DNA from: Nibrella saemangeumensis | Lineage (GTDB): Bacteria > Bacteroidota > Bacteroidia > Cytophagales > Spirosomataceae | Assembly (NCBI RefSeq): GCF_039541915.1 | Contig: NZ_BAABHD010000083.1 | Location: 124,001-188,000 of the forward strand | Direction: 5' to 3' | Length of the DNA: 64,000 nucleotides | Shown here: positions 31,809 to 39,872 of the stretch, piece by piece | Numbering within the stretch: position 1 is the stretch's first letter | Layout of the letters: each line of letters starts with the position of its first letter | The notes under the pieces: generated by a model | Told to the model about the DNA's origin: nothing | What the model saw: the letters and a program-made list of their open reading frames with translations, nothing else | Database searches by the model: none | Position numbers and translations under genes: made by a program

Positions 31809-32525
31809 CGTACTATTTATTGCATTTTTCTATCGCTGGTTCTTCTTCTTGGCTGCAACACGGAGGGAAACGCACAGCATTATCGGCATACTGCTATGTG
31901 GCTGCGAGTGGCTCCGTCGTGGACGGTGAATGAGCATATCGTGGTATCAGGAGACCTGCATTACCGGCGGCAAAGTGTGCCTGGCCATTTATTTAATCCG
32001 GTATACGCTCCTTTGACAAATGCAGGCCGGTTAGGTTTAACCTATCGGACCGGGAACTGGTCTCTGCAGGCAAATCCGCTGATGTGGTTCCAGTCTTATC
32101 CGGCGCTGGGTACAATGGCCGATTTCAACCGGTCCGTAAATAAAGAGTTTCGGATGAGTGCATTGCTGGAGTGGAATCACCCAATCAGCCAGCATACCGA
32201 CCTGCGCATCCGGGGCGGCTATGAATACCGGATGTTTACCAACGGAACCACTGCGGGTCGCACCCGTTTTCGGGTACTAACGCGTCATGAACTGTCGGAA
32301 AAGTCATATTTCTATGTCTGGAACGAAACCTTGCTCGCCGGACCGCCGAACTGGAACCGCCTGCGGGTGTTCGAAATTAACCGGACCGCCCTTAACCTGG
32401 GCTACAATATATCCGAACATGTTTCCTGCGAAGGTGGTTATCAATTCTCACACCGCCGGCGTAAATCGCTCGTTGAATTCGATGAGGAACATGCGCTACT
32501 AATCACCGTATTTCTACGTATATGA
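31806..32525 (+). CDS. DUF2490 outer-membrane-like protein
   Basis: 239 residues from a TTG start, chosen because it alone keeps the signal peptide (RTIYCIFLSLVLLLGC). The first ATG in frame (MWLRVAPSW) is past the signal. A lipobox-like LLGC is present, although cleavage at GNAQ is also possible. The rest is a run of amphipathic strands (HIVVSGDLHYRR, GRLGLTYRTGNWSLQAN, DLRIRGGYEYRMF, RTALNLGYNIS, EGGYQFSHRRR) consistent with a small outer-membrane barrel, matching DUF2490. It overlaps the rhodanese gene by 4 bases. Confidence 0.75.
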   Translation: MRTIYCIFLSLVLLLGCNTEGNAQHYRHTAMWLRVAPSWTVNEHIVVSGDLHYRRQSVPGHLFNPVYAPLTNAGRLGLTYRTGNWSLQANPLMWFQSYPALGTMADFNRSVNKEFRMSALLEWNHPISQHTDLRIRGGYEYRMFTNGTTAGRTRFRVLTRHELSEKSYFYVWNETLLAGPPNWNRLRVFEINRTALNLGYNISEHVSCEGGYQFSHRRRKSLVEFDEEHALLITVFLRI

Positions 32526-33016
32526 AGGCGCTGATCTTGATGACTTTAGTGGGATTAAGTATGGCGGCAAACGGACAGACTACGAGCAGTGCCTATAAGG
32601 TGATGCTGGAAACACTCTATAAAAAGTCGGTGCCGCTGATTACGGTGGAGGAATTGAGGCAGAAGTCAGGCGTAATCCTGCTGGATACCCGCAGCCGGAA
32701 TGAATATATGGTGAGTCACTTGCCGGGAGCCCGCTGGGTCGGTTACGACGATTTTGACCTTCAGCGGCTGGCTAGTATACCTAAGTCAGCAGAAATTGTT
32801 CTGTATTGCTCCGTTGGAGTCCGTAGTGAACGGGTAGGAGAGAAGTTGCAGGCTGCTGGTTATACGAACGTGAAGAACCTGTACGGCAGCTTATTTGAGT
32901 GGGTTAATCAGGGTAATCCTGTAGTAGATAAGCGGGGGCAGCCTACCCGGCGGGTACATGCCTATTCAAGGCTCTGGAGCGTTTGGCTTAACCGGGGTGA
33001 CAAAGTATACGATTGA
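32522..33016 (+). CDS. Exported rhodanese-domain protein
   Basis: 164 residues with a signal peptide (MKALILMTLVGLSMAANGQT) and one rhodanese domain (about 35-135): VILLDTRSRNEYMVSHLPGARWVGYDD and the active-site loop VLYCSVGVRSERVGEKL with catalytic Cys. Rhodaneses move sulfane sulfur or bind oxyanions; here it would act in the periplasm. Translationally coupled to the DUF2490 gene (ATGA), so the two likely serve one envelope task, which is not identified. Confidence 0.85.
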   Translation: MKALILMTLVGLSMAANGQTTSSAYKVMLETLYKKSVPLITVEELRQKSGVILLDTRSRNEYMVSHLPGARWVGYDDFDLQRLASIPKSAEIVLYCSVGVRSERVGEKLQAAGYTNVKNLYGSLFEWVNQGNPVVDKRGQPTRRVHAYSRLWSVWLNRGDKVYD

Positions 33017-33037
33017 CCAGACAACCTCCGCCGTTGA

Positions 33038-33277
33038 TTAATCGATGTAACGACGGAAGCTGTCAATCGTTCCTGCAAGTAGCCCAAATACGGTCAACTG
33101 GCACTTAACCTCGCGGGCTATACGCCATACCGTTGTTTGCGAAGAATGAGTAGCCGGTGCGGTGGCCACCTTGCTGTTTAATTGCTTGCGAGCGGCAAAC
33201 AGATTAGTCGGTTTGCCCATACCAGAGGCCTGCAACGTACCCAGGGCCATCATCAGAATCAAGACTTGCGTTTTCAT
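33038..33277 (-). CDS. Small secreted protein of unknown function
   Basis: 79 residues: MKTQVLILMMALGTLQASGMG is a good signal peptide. The remainder is short and basic (ARKQLNSKVATA, WRIAREVKCQLTVFGLLAGTIDSFRRYID). I recognise no family. A good promoter on the same strand 27 bases upstream supports it as a real gene. It is convergent with the rhodanese gene. Confidence 0.6.
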   Translation of the reverse strand: MKTQVLILMMALGTLQASGMGKPTNLFAARKQLNSKVATAPATHSSQTTVWRIAREVKCQLTVFGLLAGTIDSFRRYID

Positions 33278-33303
33278 CTCTGTTTCTCTTTTACTTTACA
33301 ACA

Positions 33304-33335
33304 CAAAGATATAGGTTTTGTTTGGTATTATGCAA
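33304..33335 (-). promoter_or_regulatory. Promoter of the small secreted protein gene
   Basis: On the minus strand TTG (33335-33333), a 21-base spacer and TATCTTTG (33311-33304), a perfect -7 match, lie upstream of the ATG at 33277. Confidence 0.65.
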
Positions 33336-33369
33336 TACATAGTACCTTGTTTCTGAGAAAATTTTTTGA

Positions 33370-33401
33370 GCGGGACCAGCGAACTGATTTACCGGTCCCG
33401 C
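33370..33401 (-). terminator. Hairpin after the T9SS-sorted protein gene
   Basis: GCGGGACC (33370-33377) and GGTCCCGC (33394-33401) form a perfect 8-bp stem. The T run on the minus strand is delayed by several bases, so termination is less certain. Confidence 0.5.
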
Positions 33402-33407
33402 CAATGG

Positions 33408-34205
33408 TTATGGAATGACAATGCGTTTGACGGCACCGTCCTCGTTTTGCGTTACGGTAATGAAGTAAGCGCCTTTAGCATTCTTGCCTAAATCCATTTG
33501 CCCGACGAATTCACCGGAGAAGTCCTTTACCTCTTTACGGGCAACTTCTTTACCTTTTGGATTGGTAATACTGATGGTAATGTCACCTTTTGCAGGTGCC
33601 ACAAAGCGAACGTTCAGGAGGTTGCGGTCGGGATTATTCGGATAGGCATCCAGGCTTCGCACCGTAGAGGCTTTTGTACCAAAACTACCGTTGCGTGACC
33701 AGGTTTCAAATGGTTCGGCCAAACGGTACTCAAAATTACGCGGCAGGTTCAACTCCATCCGGTTAAGCCGGTTAGCCAGCGAATCAAAGTTCATGCGAAA
33801 ATCGAACTGTCCATTACCGTCGTTGTGGAAGTAGAACCGGCGTTCGTTGGGCCGATTAGGGCGAAGCGCATAAGCGTCTGGCCGACGGCTTCTGACCCGC
33901 AACTCACCGTTACCTTCTTCAATAATGATGGTAAGCTGACTGTTGTTCTTGTCTTTCCGGACGGCCTGAACGGAATCGACCAGGCGTTTAACCAGCGCAT
34001 CGCGTTTCTCATCGGTCATGCCGGTCAGCGGATAGGTACGGTCAATCTCGTTAACGCGGTTGCCGTTACGCTCGATGATCTTTACGCGAAGCTGGTCATT
34101 GCCAGTCTTCCCTTTCGCTTGTTGAGCCACGGCCAGTCCGCTAATGCTGCCGGACAGGAGCACTGCGAGTGCGAACCGTCGGAGAGTTGTGTTTGTTCTT
34201 TTCAT
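33408..34205 (-). CDS. Secreted protein with T9SS type A sorting domain
   Basis: 265 residues from the ATG at 34205; an earlier in-frame start is less likely. The signal peptide is MKRTNTTLRRFALAVLLSGSISGLAVAQ. The middle (about 30-180) is charged and Arg/Asn-rich (RRPDAYALRPNRPNERRFYF) with no domain I know. The end (YPNNPDRNLLNVRFVAP...ITNPKGKEVARKEV...KGAYFITVTQNEDGAVKRIVIP) is a T9SS C-terminal sorting domain. It is transcribed divergently from a histidine kinase/response regulator pair, which may control it. Confidence 0.8.
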   Translation of the reverse strand: MKRTNTTLRRFALAVLLSGSISGLAVAQQAKGKTGNDQLRVKIIERNGNRVNEIDRTYPLTGMTDEKRDALVKRLVDSVQAVRKDKNNSQLTIIIEEGNGELRVRSRRPDAYALRPNRPNERRFYFHNDGNGQFDFRMNFDSLANRLNRMELNLPRNFEYRLAEPFETWSRNGSFGTKASTVRSLDAYPNNPDRNLLNVRFVAPAKGDITISITNPKGKEVARKEVKDFSGEFVGQMDLGKNAKGAYFITVTQNEDGAVKRIVIP

Positions 34206-34393
34206 ACAGACTAACAAAGGGTAAATAGGCGTTGCAAACCTACAAATTGATTAATTGTGCGTTTGTTAAAGAATGTTACAGGCCTGTTAAAGTTTGTTAA
34301 ATAGACCCGGTCGGGCAGGTCGCTTCGTACTTTTACAGGAACCTGGTCAAAAGATGCCCGAAGTCATTAAGAAGTTGCATTGATGAGTAAAAA

Positions 34394-36352
34394 ATGTCAA
34401 AGAAGCGTATCAGTTGGATAGTGGCGTTGATGGCCGTGGGGCTGCTGGGTTTGGTTGGATTCCAACTATACTGGATCAGTAATGCGTTTCGGTTACAGCA
34501 GGAGCAGTTCGACTACAAAGTAACCGATGCGCTGCAGGAGGTAGTGCGTACGCTGGAACGACAGGAAATTTTATACCTGACCCGGCAGCGCATTCAGGCT
34601 CGCGAGCATCAGCAGCGATTAATGGCCATCGGCAAAAAAGAAGATCAAAAGGAAATAAAGAAAGAGCCTTCCATCAACAAGAAGGAGGAGCGGGTGGTCT
34701 ATCAGGCTCCCCGGCGCGACCGCTGGAAGGGGCAGCCTTCCTACCCGGAACCTGGCCGGTTGATGCCTGGGGGTATGGTGCCGCCCTCTGATGTGTTGCA
34801 TCAGACCGTACAGCCGCTGACCGCCGAGCAAATGATGATTGTGGAGCAGTTTTTCCGACAGCAGGAAGAGCTGATGGCTACCGGCAACTGGCAGGCGCAA
34901 CTGGAGCAGCAGCAGCGGTTTGAAGAATGGATTGACCAGATTGTAATTAGCCAGTTGCAGATGCTCAACAGCCAGGTTGGGGGCCATATGCCAATCGATG
35001 CCGATACGGCCGGTGAGGCTGTTTCTTACCGCACCTCCAAACCTGTTCGCCGGCCAAAACCGGCCAGGCCTGTAAAGCCAGCACAGTCCGATGAGGTAGT
35101 TGCTCCGGCAAAACCGGCAACAGTTCCCGTGGCTTCAGCCGGGCAGAGAAAAACCGAGGAGCAGTCGCAAATGATTAAAGATGTACTGAAGGGCCTGCTG
35201 CTGTCGGATCGGCCCATTGAAGAGCGACTCAACCGGATGACACTGGACACACTGCTCAAGCAGGCACTCCAGGAGCGGGGTATTGGTATTCCGTACGCCT
35301 ATGCTGTTCGCACCAAAAATACGCCGTCGCCCGCCATGTTCCTGTTTACCTCTATGGGTGCCGAGCCGGATCAGTTTGAGCAGCGGGGTTATAAGACGGC
35401 ATTATTCCCAAACAACCTGCTCGAAACTGGTAATTACGTCTATATCTACTTCCCGACGCAGCAGCAGTATATACTCGACCGCATGGGATTTGCCTTTGCC
35501 GGTTCGGCCGTACTGATTCTGGTGATCATGGCCTGCTTTTACATCGCCATTACGACGATTCTGCGACAGAAGAAGCTGGCCGACATCAAAAATGACTTTA
35601 TCAACAACATGACCCATGAGTTCAAGACGCCCATCTCCACCATATCGCTGGCCGTCGAACTTGCCCAGGAGCAGTTGAACCAGCCTGGTGCGACCCAGCC
35701 GGGTGAGATCCGGCCGGATGCGGCACAGCCTGCACCGGAGCCTTCTCGTTTGTTGCGGTATATGGGTATCATCCGGGATGAAAACCGCCGACTTGGGTCA
35801 CATGTGGAGAAGGTGTTGCAGATGGCTTTGCTCGACCGGGGGCAGGTGAAACTCAAGCTGGCTCAGGTAAACATTCACGATGTCATTGAAAAAGTCTTAA
35901 ACAACGCCGGTCTGCAGATTGAGCAGCGACAAGGCGAAGTAGAACTGGATTTTGAGGCTCAGCACGAGGTAGTCGAAGCCGATGAGGTGCATCTGACCAA
36001 CATCATCTATAACCTGCTGGACAATGCCATCAAGTATTCGCCTGAGCAGTTACACATCACTATCCGGACCCGGAGTCTGGCCGAAGGGGTAAGTATTACC
36101 GTAGCGGATAAAGGAATCGGGCTGACCAAAGAGCAAATGAGTCGTATCTTTGAGCAGTTTTATCGCGTGCCTACCGGTAATTTACACGACGTAAAAGGTT
36201 TTGGCCTTGGCTTGAGTTATGTGAAGCGGATGGTGGACGAGCATCACGGCCAGATTCAGGTTGAAAGCTGGCCAGGACAGGGCAGTTCGTTTGAGGTATT
36301 GTTGCCTTATTTACAGGCCCACGTCCAGTCGGACAGCCGTGATAGCGGCTAA
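34394..36352 (+). CDS. Sensor histidine kinase
   Basis: 652 residues. TM1 lies near 8-30, followed by a large extracytoplasmic region (about 31-360) with charged, Pro-rich linkers, and TM2 near 363-388. The kinase core has the H-box MTHEFKTPISTISLAVE (His near 407), the N-box NIIYNLLDNAIKYS near 539, G-boxes VADKGIGLT and GFGLGLSYVKRM. The sensor region matches no domain I recognise. It pairs with the response regulator 121 bases downstream. Targets are unknown; the divergent T9SS-sorted gene is a candidate. Confidence 0.92.
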   Translation: MSKKRISWIVALMAVGLLGLVGFQLYWISNAFRLQQEQFDYKVTDALQEVVRTLERQEILYLTRQRIQAREHQQRLMAIGKKEDQKEIKKEPSINKKEERVVYQAPRRDRWKGQPSYPEPGRLMPGGMVPPSDVLHQTVQPLTAEQMMIVEQFFRQQEELMATGNWQAQLEQQQRFEEWIDQIVISQLQMLNSQVGGHMPIDADTAGEAVSYRTSKPVRRPKPARPVKPAQSDEVVAPAKPATVPVASAGQRKTEEQSQMIKDVLKGLLLSDRPIEERLNRMTLDTLLKQALQERGIGIPYAYAVRTKNTPSPAMFLFTSMGAEPDQFEQRGYKTALFPNNLLETGNYVYIYFPTQQQYILDRMGFAFAGSAVLILVIMACFYIAITTILRQKKLADIKNDFINNMTHEFKTPISTISLAVELAQEQLNQPGATQPGEIRPDAAQPAPEPSRLLRYMGIIRDENRRLGSHVEKVLQMALLDRGQVKLKLAQVNIHDVIEKVLNNAGLQIEQRQGEVELDFEAQHEVVEADEVHLTNIIYNLLDNAIKYSPEQLHITIRTRSLAEGVSITVADKGIGLTKEQMSRIFEQFYRVPTGNLHDVKGFGLGLSYVKRMVDEHHGQIQVESWPGQGSSFEVLLPYLQAHVQSDSRDSG

Positions 36353-36412
36353 TAACAGCCGGAAGCAGTTATAGGGTCAGATTGGCGCCTGCTTTTAGCC
36401 GCGACAGCGGCT
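36335..36412. repeat. Two near-identical dyads between kinase and regulator genes
   Basis: AGCCGTGATAGCGGCT (36335-36350, overlapping the kinase 3' end) and AGCCGCGACAGCGGCT (36397-36412, perfect 6-4-6) share 14 of 16 bases. They could be operators or RNA hairpins separating the two genes. Confidence 0.5.
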
Positions 36413-36473
36413 GGTCTGGCCGGAGGCAGAACCGTACATTTAACTACCGAAGGCTGAATCCTACATACACGCT

Positions 36474-37154
36474 ATGCCAAAGATCTTAGTCGTAGAAGAT
36501 GATCCCAACCTGGGTCAGTTACTGGAAGAATACCTCACGCTGAAAGGCTACGAAACCGACCGCGCCACCGATGGTAATCAGGGCTTGCAACAGTTTATGC
36601 AGGGGGTATATGACCTGTGTATTCTGGATGTCATGATGCCTAAAAAGGACGGCTTCACCCTGGCTAAAGAGATCCGGATGTCGAACCGGGATGTGCCGAT
36701 TATTTTTCTGACCGCTAAGTCGATGAAGGAGGATACCATCCAGGGCTTTAAGATTGGCGCCGACGATTATATTACCAAGCCGTTCAGTATGGAAGAACTG
36801 CTGCTACGGATTCAGGCTATTCTCCGGCGGTACCAGCGCACACCCGCCCAGGCTGAGAAATCAGTATACCAGATTGGCTCCTTTAGCTTCGATTACCCCC
36901 ATCAGATGCTTAATCGTAATGGGCATGGTCAGAAACTGACCAGTAAAGAATCGGAACTCTTAAAGTTATTTGCGCAGAACCTGAATCAACCATTAAGCCG
37001 TAGCTTTGCACTCAAGATGGTGTGGGGGGATGATTCGTATTTCAACGCCCGCAGCATGGACGTGTACGTAACCAAACTCCGGAAGTACCTCAAAGAGGAT
37101 GAAACCATTCAGTTGGTCAACGTACACGGCGAAGGCTTTAAACTCATTGCTTAA
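36474..37154 (+). CDS. OmpR-family response regulator
   Basis: 226-residue two-component regulator: receiver domain with the acidic pair E8-D9/D10 (VVEDD), phospho-acceptor D52 (LDVMMPKKDG), T80 and K102 (TKPFS), then an OmpR-type winged helix (about 135-226: GQKLTSKESELLKLFAQN, SMDVYVTKLRKYL, NVHGEGFKL). It acts with the kinase upstream. hemB begins only 11 bases after its stop, so some cotranscription is likely. Targets unknown. Confidence 0.93.
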   Translation: MPKILVVEDDPNLGQLLEEYLTLKGYETDRATDGNQGLQQFMQGVYDLCILDVMMPKKDGFTLAKEIRMSNRDVPIIFLTAKSMKEDTIQGFKIGADDYITKPFSMEELLLRIQAILRRYQRTPAQAEKSVYQIGSFSFDYPHQMLNRNGHGQKLTSKESELLKLFAQNLNQPLSRSFALKMVWGDDSYFNARSMDVYVTKLRKYLKEDETIQLVNVHGEGFKLIA

Positions 37155-37165
37155 TTTTTTAAGGT

Positions 37166-38146
37166 ATGAATCTGATTAGACGACCGCGTCGCAACCGGCA
37201 GTCGGCTGCTATCCGTGACCTGGTGCAGGAGACCCGCCTGGAAGTGACCGATTTTATATTTCCTCTTTTTTTGATTGAGGGGGAGAAGGCCAAAACCGAA
37301 GTAGAGTCTATGCCCGGTATTTACCGCCGGTCGCTGGATTTGCTGCTCGACGAAATTCAGGAGTGCGTCGACCTGGGCATTAAGGCCTTCGACTTGTTTC
37401 CTAATTTACCTGAATCGAAGAAAGACAAGTACGCCACTGAGAGTACCAATCCGGATGGCCTTTATCTCCGCGCTATTCGCGACATAAAAGACCGCTTCCC
37501 GGATATTTGCCTGATGACCGACGTCGCCATGGACCCGTACAGTTCCGATGGTCACGACGGCTATGTAGAAAATGGCAAAATTCTGAACGATCCGACGCTT
37601 GAAATTCTCGGCAACATGGCCGTGGCCCAAGCCAAGGCAGGTGCCGATATGGTTGGGCCTTCGGATATGATGGATGGTCGCGTGGCTTACATCCGAAACA
37701 TGCTCGACAGCCAGGGTTTTACCAACGTAGCCATTATGTCGTATACGGCAAAGTATGCCAGCGCGTTCTACGGGCCGTTCCGCGATGCACTGGAGTCAGC
37801 TCCGCGCTTTGGCGATAAGAAAACTTACCAAATGAACTATGCCAACAGCCGCGAAGCCTTAATTGAAGCTGAACTGGATTATGCCGAAGGTGCCGATATC
37901 CTGATGGTAAAGCCGGCGCTGGCGTATCTGGATATTATTAAATTGCTGAAAGACAACTTTGACCTGCCGATTGCCGCCTATAATGTCAGTGGTGAGTACG
38001 CCATGATAAAGGCGGCCGGCCGCAACGGCTGGATTGACGGCGAACGGGCCATGCTGGAGTCTTTAATGGCCATCAAACGCGCCGGAGCCAGCATCATTCT
38101 GACCTATTTTGCCAAAGAAGTTGCCCAACTGAAAGCCAACGCCTGA
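37166..38146 (+). CDS. hemB: Delta-aminolevulinic acid dehydratase
   Basis: Condenses two 5-aminolevulinate molecules to porphobilinogen in heme synthesis. The 326-residue product has the two active-site Lys, in SYTAKYASAFYGPFRDA (about 195) and ILMVKPALAYLD (about 250). The metal-site loop reads TDVAMDPYSSDGHDGY, with Asp replacing the Cys ligands of zinc-type enzymes, so it is probably the non-zinc (Mg-type) form. It lies in a chain of closely spaced genes with the response regulator before it and the dihydroorotase 10 bases after. Confidence 0.95.
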   Translation: MNLIRRPRRNRQSAAIRDLVQETRLEVTDFIFPLFLIEGEKAKTEVESMPGIYRRSLDLLLDEIQECVDLGIKAFDLFPNLPESKKDKYATESTNPDGLYLRAIRDIKDRFPDICLMTDVAMDPYSSDGHDGYVENGKILNDPTLEILGNMAVAQAKAGADMVGPSDMMDGRVAYIRNMLDSQGFTNVAIMSYTAKYASAFYGPFRDALESAPRFGDKKTYQMNYANSREALIEAELDYAEGADILMVKPALAYLDIIKLLKDNFDLPIAAYNVSGEYAMIKAAGRNGWIDGERAMLESLMAIKRAGASIILTYFAKEVAQLKANA

Positions 38147-38156
38147 CACCGTACCT

Positions 38157-39494
38157 ATGAGCCGTTTGTTATTGCTGAACACCCGTCTTGTCAACGAAGG
38201 CAGGATAACCGATGCTGATGTTTTCATCGAAAACGGTTTCATTGCACAAATCGGCTCCGATTTCTCGGGCCGGGCCGCCGACCAGGTCATTGACGCCAAT
38301 GGTCAGTACCTGCTACCGGGGGTAATCGACGATCAGGTGCATTTCCGGGAGCCTGGGCTAACGCATAAAGCAACCATTCGCTCGGAGTCCGGGGCGGCCG
38401 TAGCGGGCGGAGTGACCAGTTTTATGGAGATGCCCAATACGGTACCTAACGCCTTGACACAGGTGTTGCTGGCGGATAAATACGAGATAGCGGCCCGGAC
38501 GTCCTTCGCCAACTACTCTTTTTTTATGGGAGCCTCCAACGATAACCTGCAGGAGGTATTGAAAACCAACACGCGGGATGTATGCGGCATCAAGGTCTTT
38601 ATGGGCTCCTCTACCGGCAATATGCTGGTCGATAACGAGCGAGTACTGGAGGAACTGTTCCGGCAGAGCCCGATGCTGATTGCTACTCACTGTGAGGATG
38701 AAGCAACCGTACGGGCCAACGCTGAGCGGTACCGGCAGGAGTATGGCGACTCGGCTACCGCCAGAATTCATCCGCTTATCCGTAATGAAGAAGCCTGCCT
38801 GAAATCCTCGGCAATGGCTGTTGAACTGGCGAAGCGGCACAACACCCGTCTGCACATTCTGCACATCTCGACCGCGGACGAACTGAACCTGTTCCGCAAC
38901 GATATTCCGCTGTCCGAAAAGCGGATAACTGCCGAAGTCTGCGTTCATCATCTGTGGTTTGACAGCACCGATTATGAGCGGCTGGGCAATCTGATCAAGT
39001 GCAACCCGGCTATTAAAGGTCCTGAACATAAACCTCAACTATTGGCGGCCTTGCTCGACGACCGCCTGGATATTATCGCAACCGACCATGCTCCGCATAC
39101 GTGGGACGAAAAGCATCAGTCATACTGGCAGGCTCCTTCGGGCTTGCCGTTGGTGCAGCACCCGCTGCTGATGATGATGGAATTTGTCAGGCAGGGAAAG
39201 CTGTCCATAGAGACGTTGGTACGCAAAATGAGCCATGCTCCGGCCGATTGCTTTCAGGTTGAACGGAGGGGGTATATACGTGAAGGATGCTGGGCTGATC
39301 TAGTGCTGGTTGATCCAAACGCTCCAACGGACGTTACAAAAGAATCACTATTCTATCAATGCGGGTGGTCACCGCTGGAGGGACAGCGGTTTAGCTCTTC
39401 AGTAACGCATACGATTGTATCCGGAGAGTTGGTTTTTAAAGAGGGAAAACTGCAGGTAGAGCGGGCTGGGCAGCGCTTAGTATTCACCCGCTAA
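38157..39494 (+). CDS. pyrC: Dihydroorotase
   Basis: Closes carbamoyl-aspartate to dihydroorotate in pyrimidine synthesis. The 445-residue amidohydrolase has PGVIDDQVHFREPGLTHK at residues 54-71, GGVTSFMEMPNT, GIKVFMGSSTGNML with the bridging Lys, THCEDE, LHILHIST and IIATDHAPHTWDEK. In most family members the first motif is DxHVH; here the first His is Gln (Q60). This appears to be usual in Bacteroidota, but it leaves one metal ligand different. Closely follows hemB. Confidence 0.92.
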   Translation: MSRLLLLNTRLVNEGRITDADVFIENGFIAQIGSDFSGRAADQVIDANGQYLLPGVIDDQVHFREPGLTHKATIRSESGAAVAGGVTSFMEMPNTVPNALTQVLLADKYEIAARTSFANYSFFMGASNDNLQEVLKTNTRDVCGIKVFMGSSTGNMLVDNERVLEELFRQSPMLIATHCEDEATVRANAERYRQEYGDSATARIHPLIRNEEACLKSSAMAVELAKRHNTRLHILHISTADELNLFRNDIPLSEKRITAEVCVHHLWFDSTDYERLGNLIKCNPAIKGPEHKPQLLAALLDDRLDIIATDHAPHTWDEKHQSYWQAPSGLPLVQHPLLMMMEFVRQGKLSIETLVRKMSHAPADCFQVERRGYIREGCWADLVLVDPNAPTDVTKESLFYQCGWSPLEGQRFSSSVTHTIVSGELVFKEGKLQVERAGQRLVFTR

Positions 39495-39498
39495 CATA

Positions 39499-39526
39499 TA
39501 AAAACCTCCGGGGTTAGCCGGAGGTT
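39499..39526 (-). terminator. Terminator of the small 39554-39748 gene
   Basis: AACCTCCGG and CCGGAGGTT form a perfect 9-bp stem around GGTTAG. On the minus strand TTTTTATATG follows. It may also slow the pyrC transcript. Confidence 0.75.
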
Positions 39527-39553
39527 AGTCAAATGAAATATCATGTAAAGAAA

Positions 39554-39748
39554 TCAGCCTGGTACTACCCTGGAAAAACATCGGTTTAAAACCACCCGGT
39601 ACATTTTGCCGAACTGTTTATAACACCATGATTTGAGTTCTTTAAGTTCGTCGGGTACCAGCATGTTAACGGCTTTACGGAGTTCTTTTTCGAACAGGGC
39701 TTTGTCAAAACTTACCTTTTGCAGGATAGTCTTAATGTACTCCAGCAT
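39554..39748 (-). CDS. Small conserved Bacteroidota protein
   Basis: 64 residues from MLEYIKTILQKVSFDKALFEKELRKAV; three upstream codons (MAT) offer an alternative start at 39757. It is a mostly helical, basic protein with no signal peptide and no domain I can name. I recall near-identical short proteins in other Cytophagales, from memory only. It is flanked by its own terminator. Function unknown. Confidence 0.65.
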   Translation of the reverse strand: MLEYIKTILQKVSFDKALFEKELRKAVNMLVPDELKELKSWCYKQFGKMYRVVLNRCFSRVVPG

Positions 39749-39872
39749 TGTTGCCATACTACTTAATCATTTTTGGTTAATAGCCTATGGAATGGTGATT
39801 GAAAACGGTAATCTTGTTTAGACCGTTTATAAACTAACGGCCGATATTCGAAATTGTTGCCCGAATTTAAGG

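Noticed and set aside
36302..36352. Alternative stop or frameshift at the end of the kinase gene
   Set aside because: The frame is clean to the stop at 36352; the repeated dyads explain the odd sequence.
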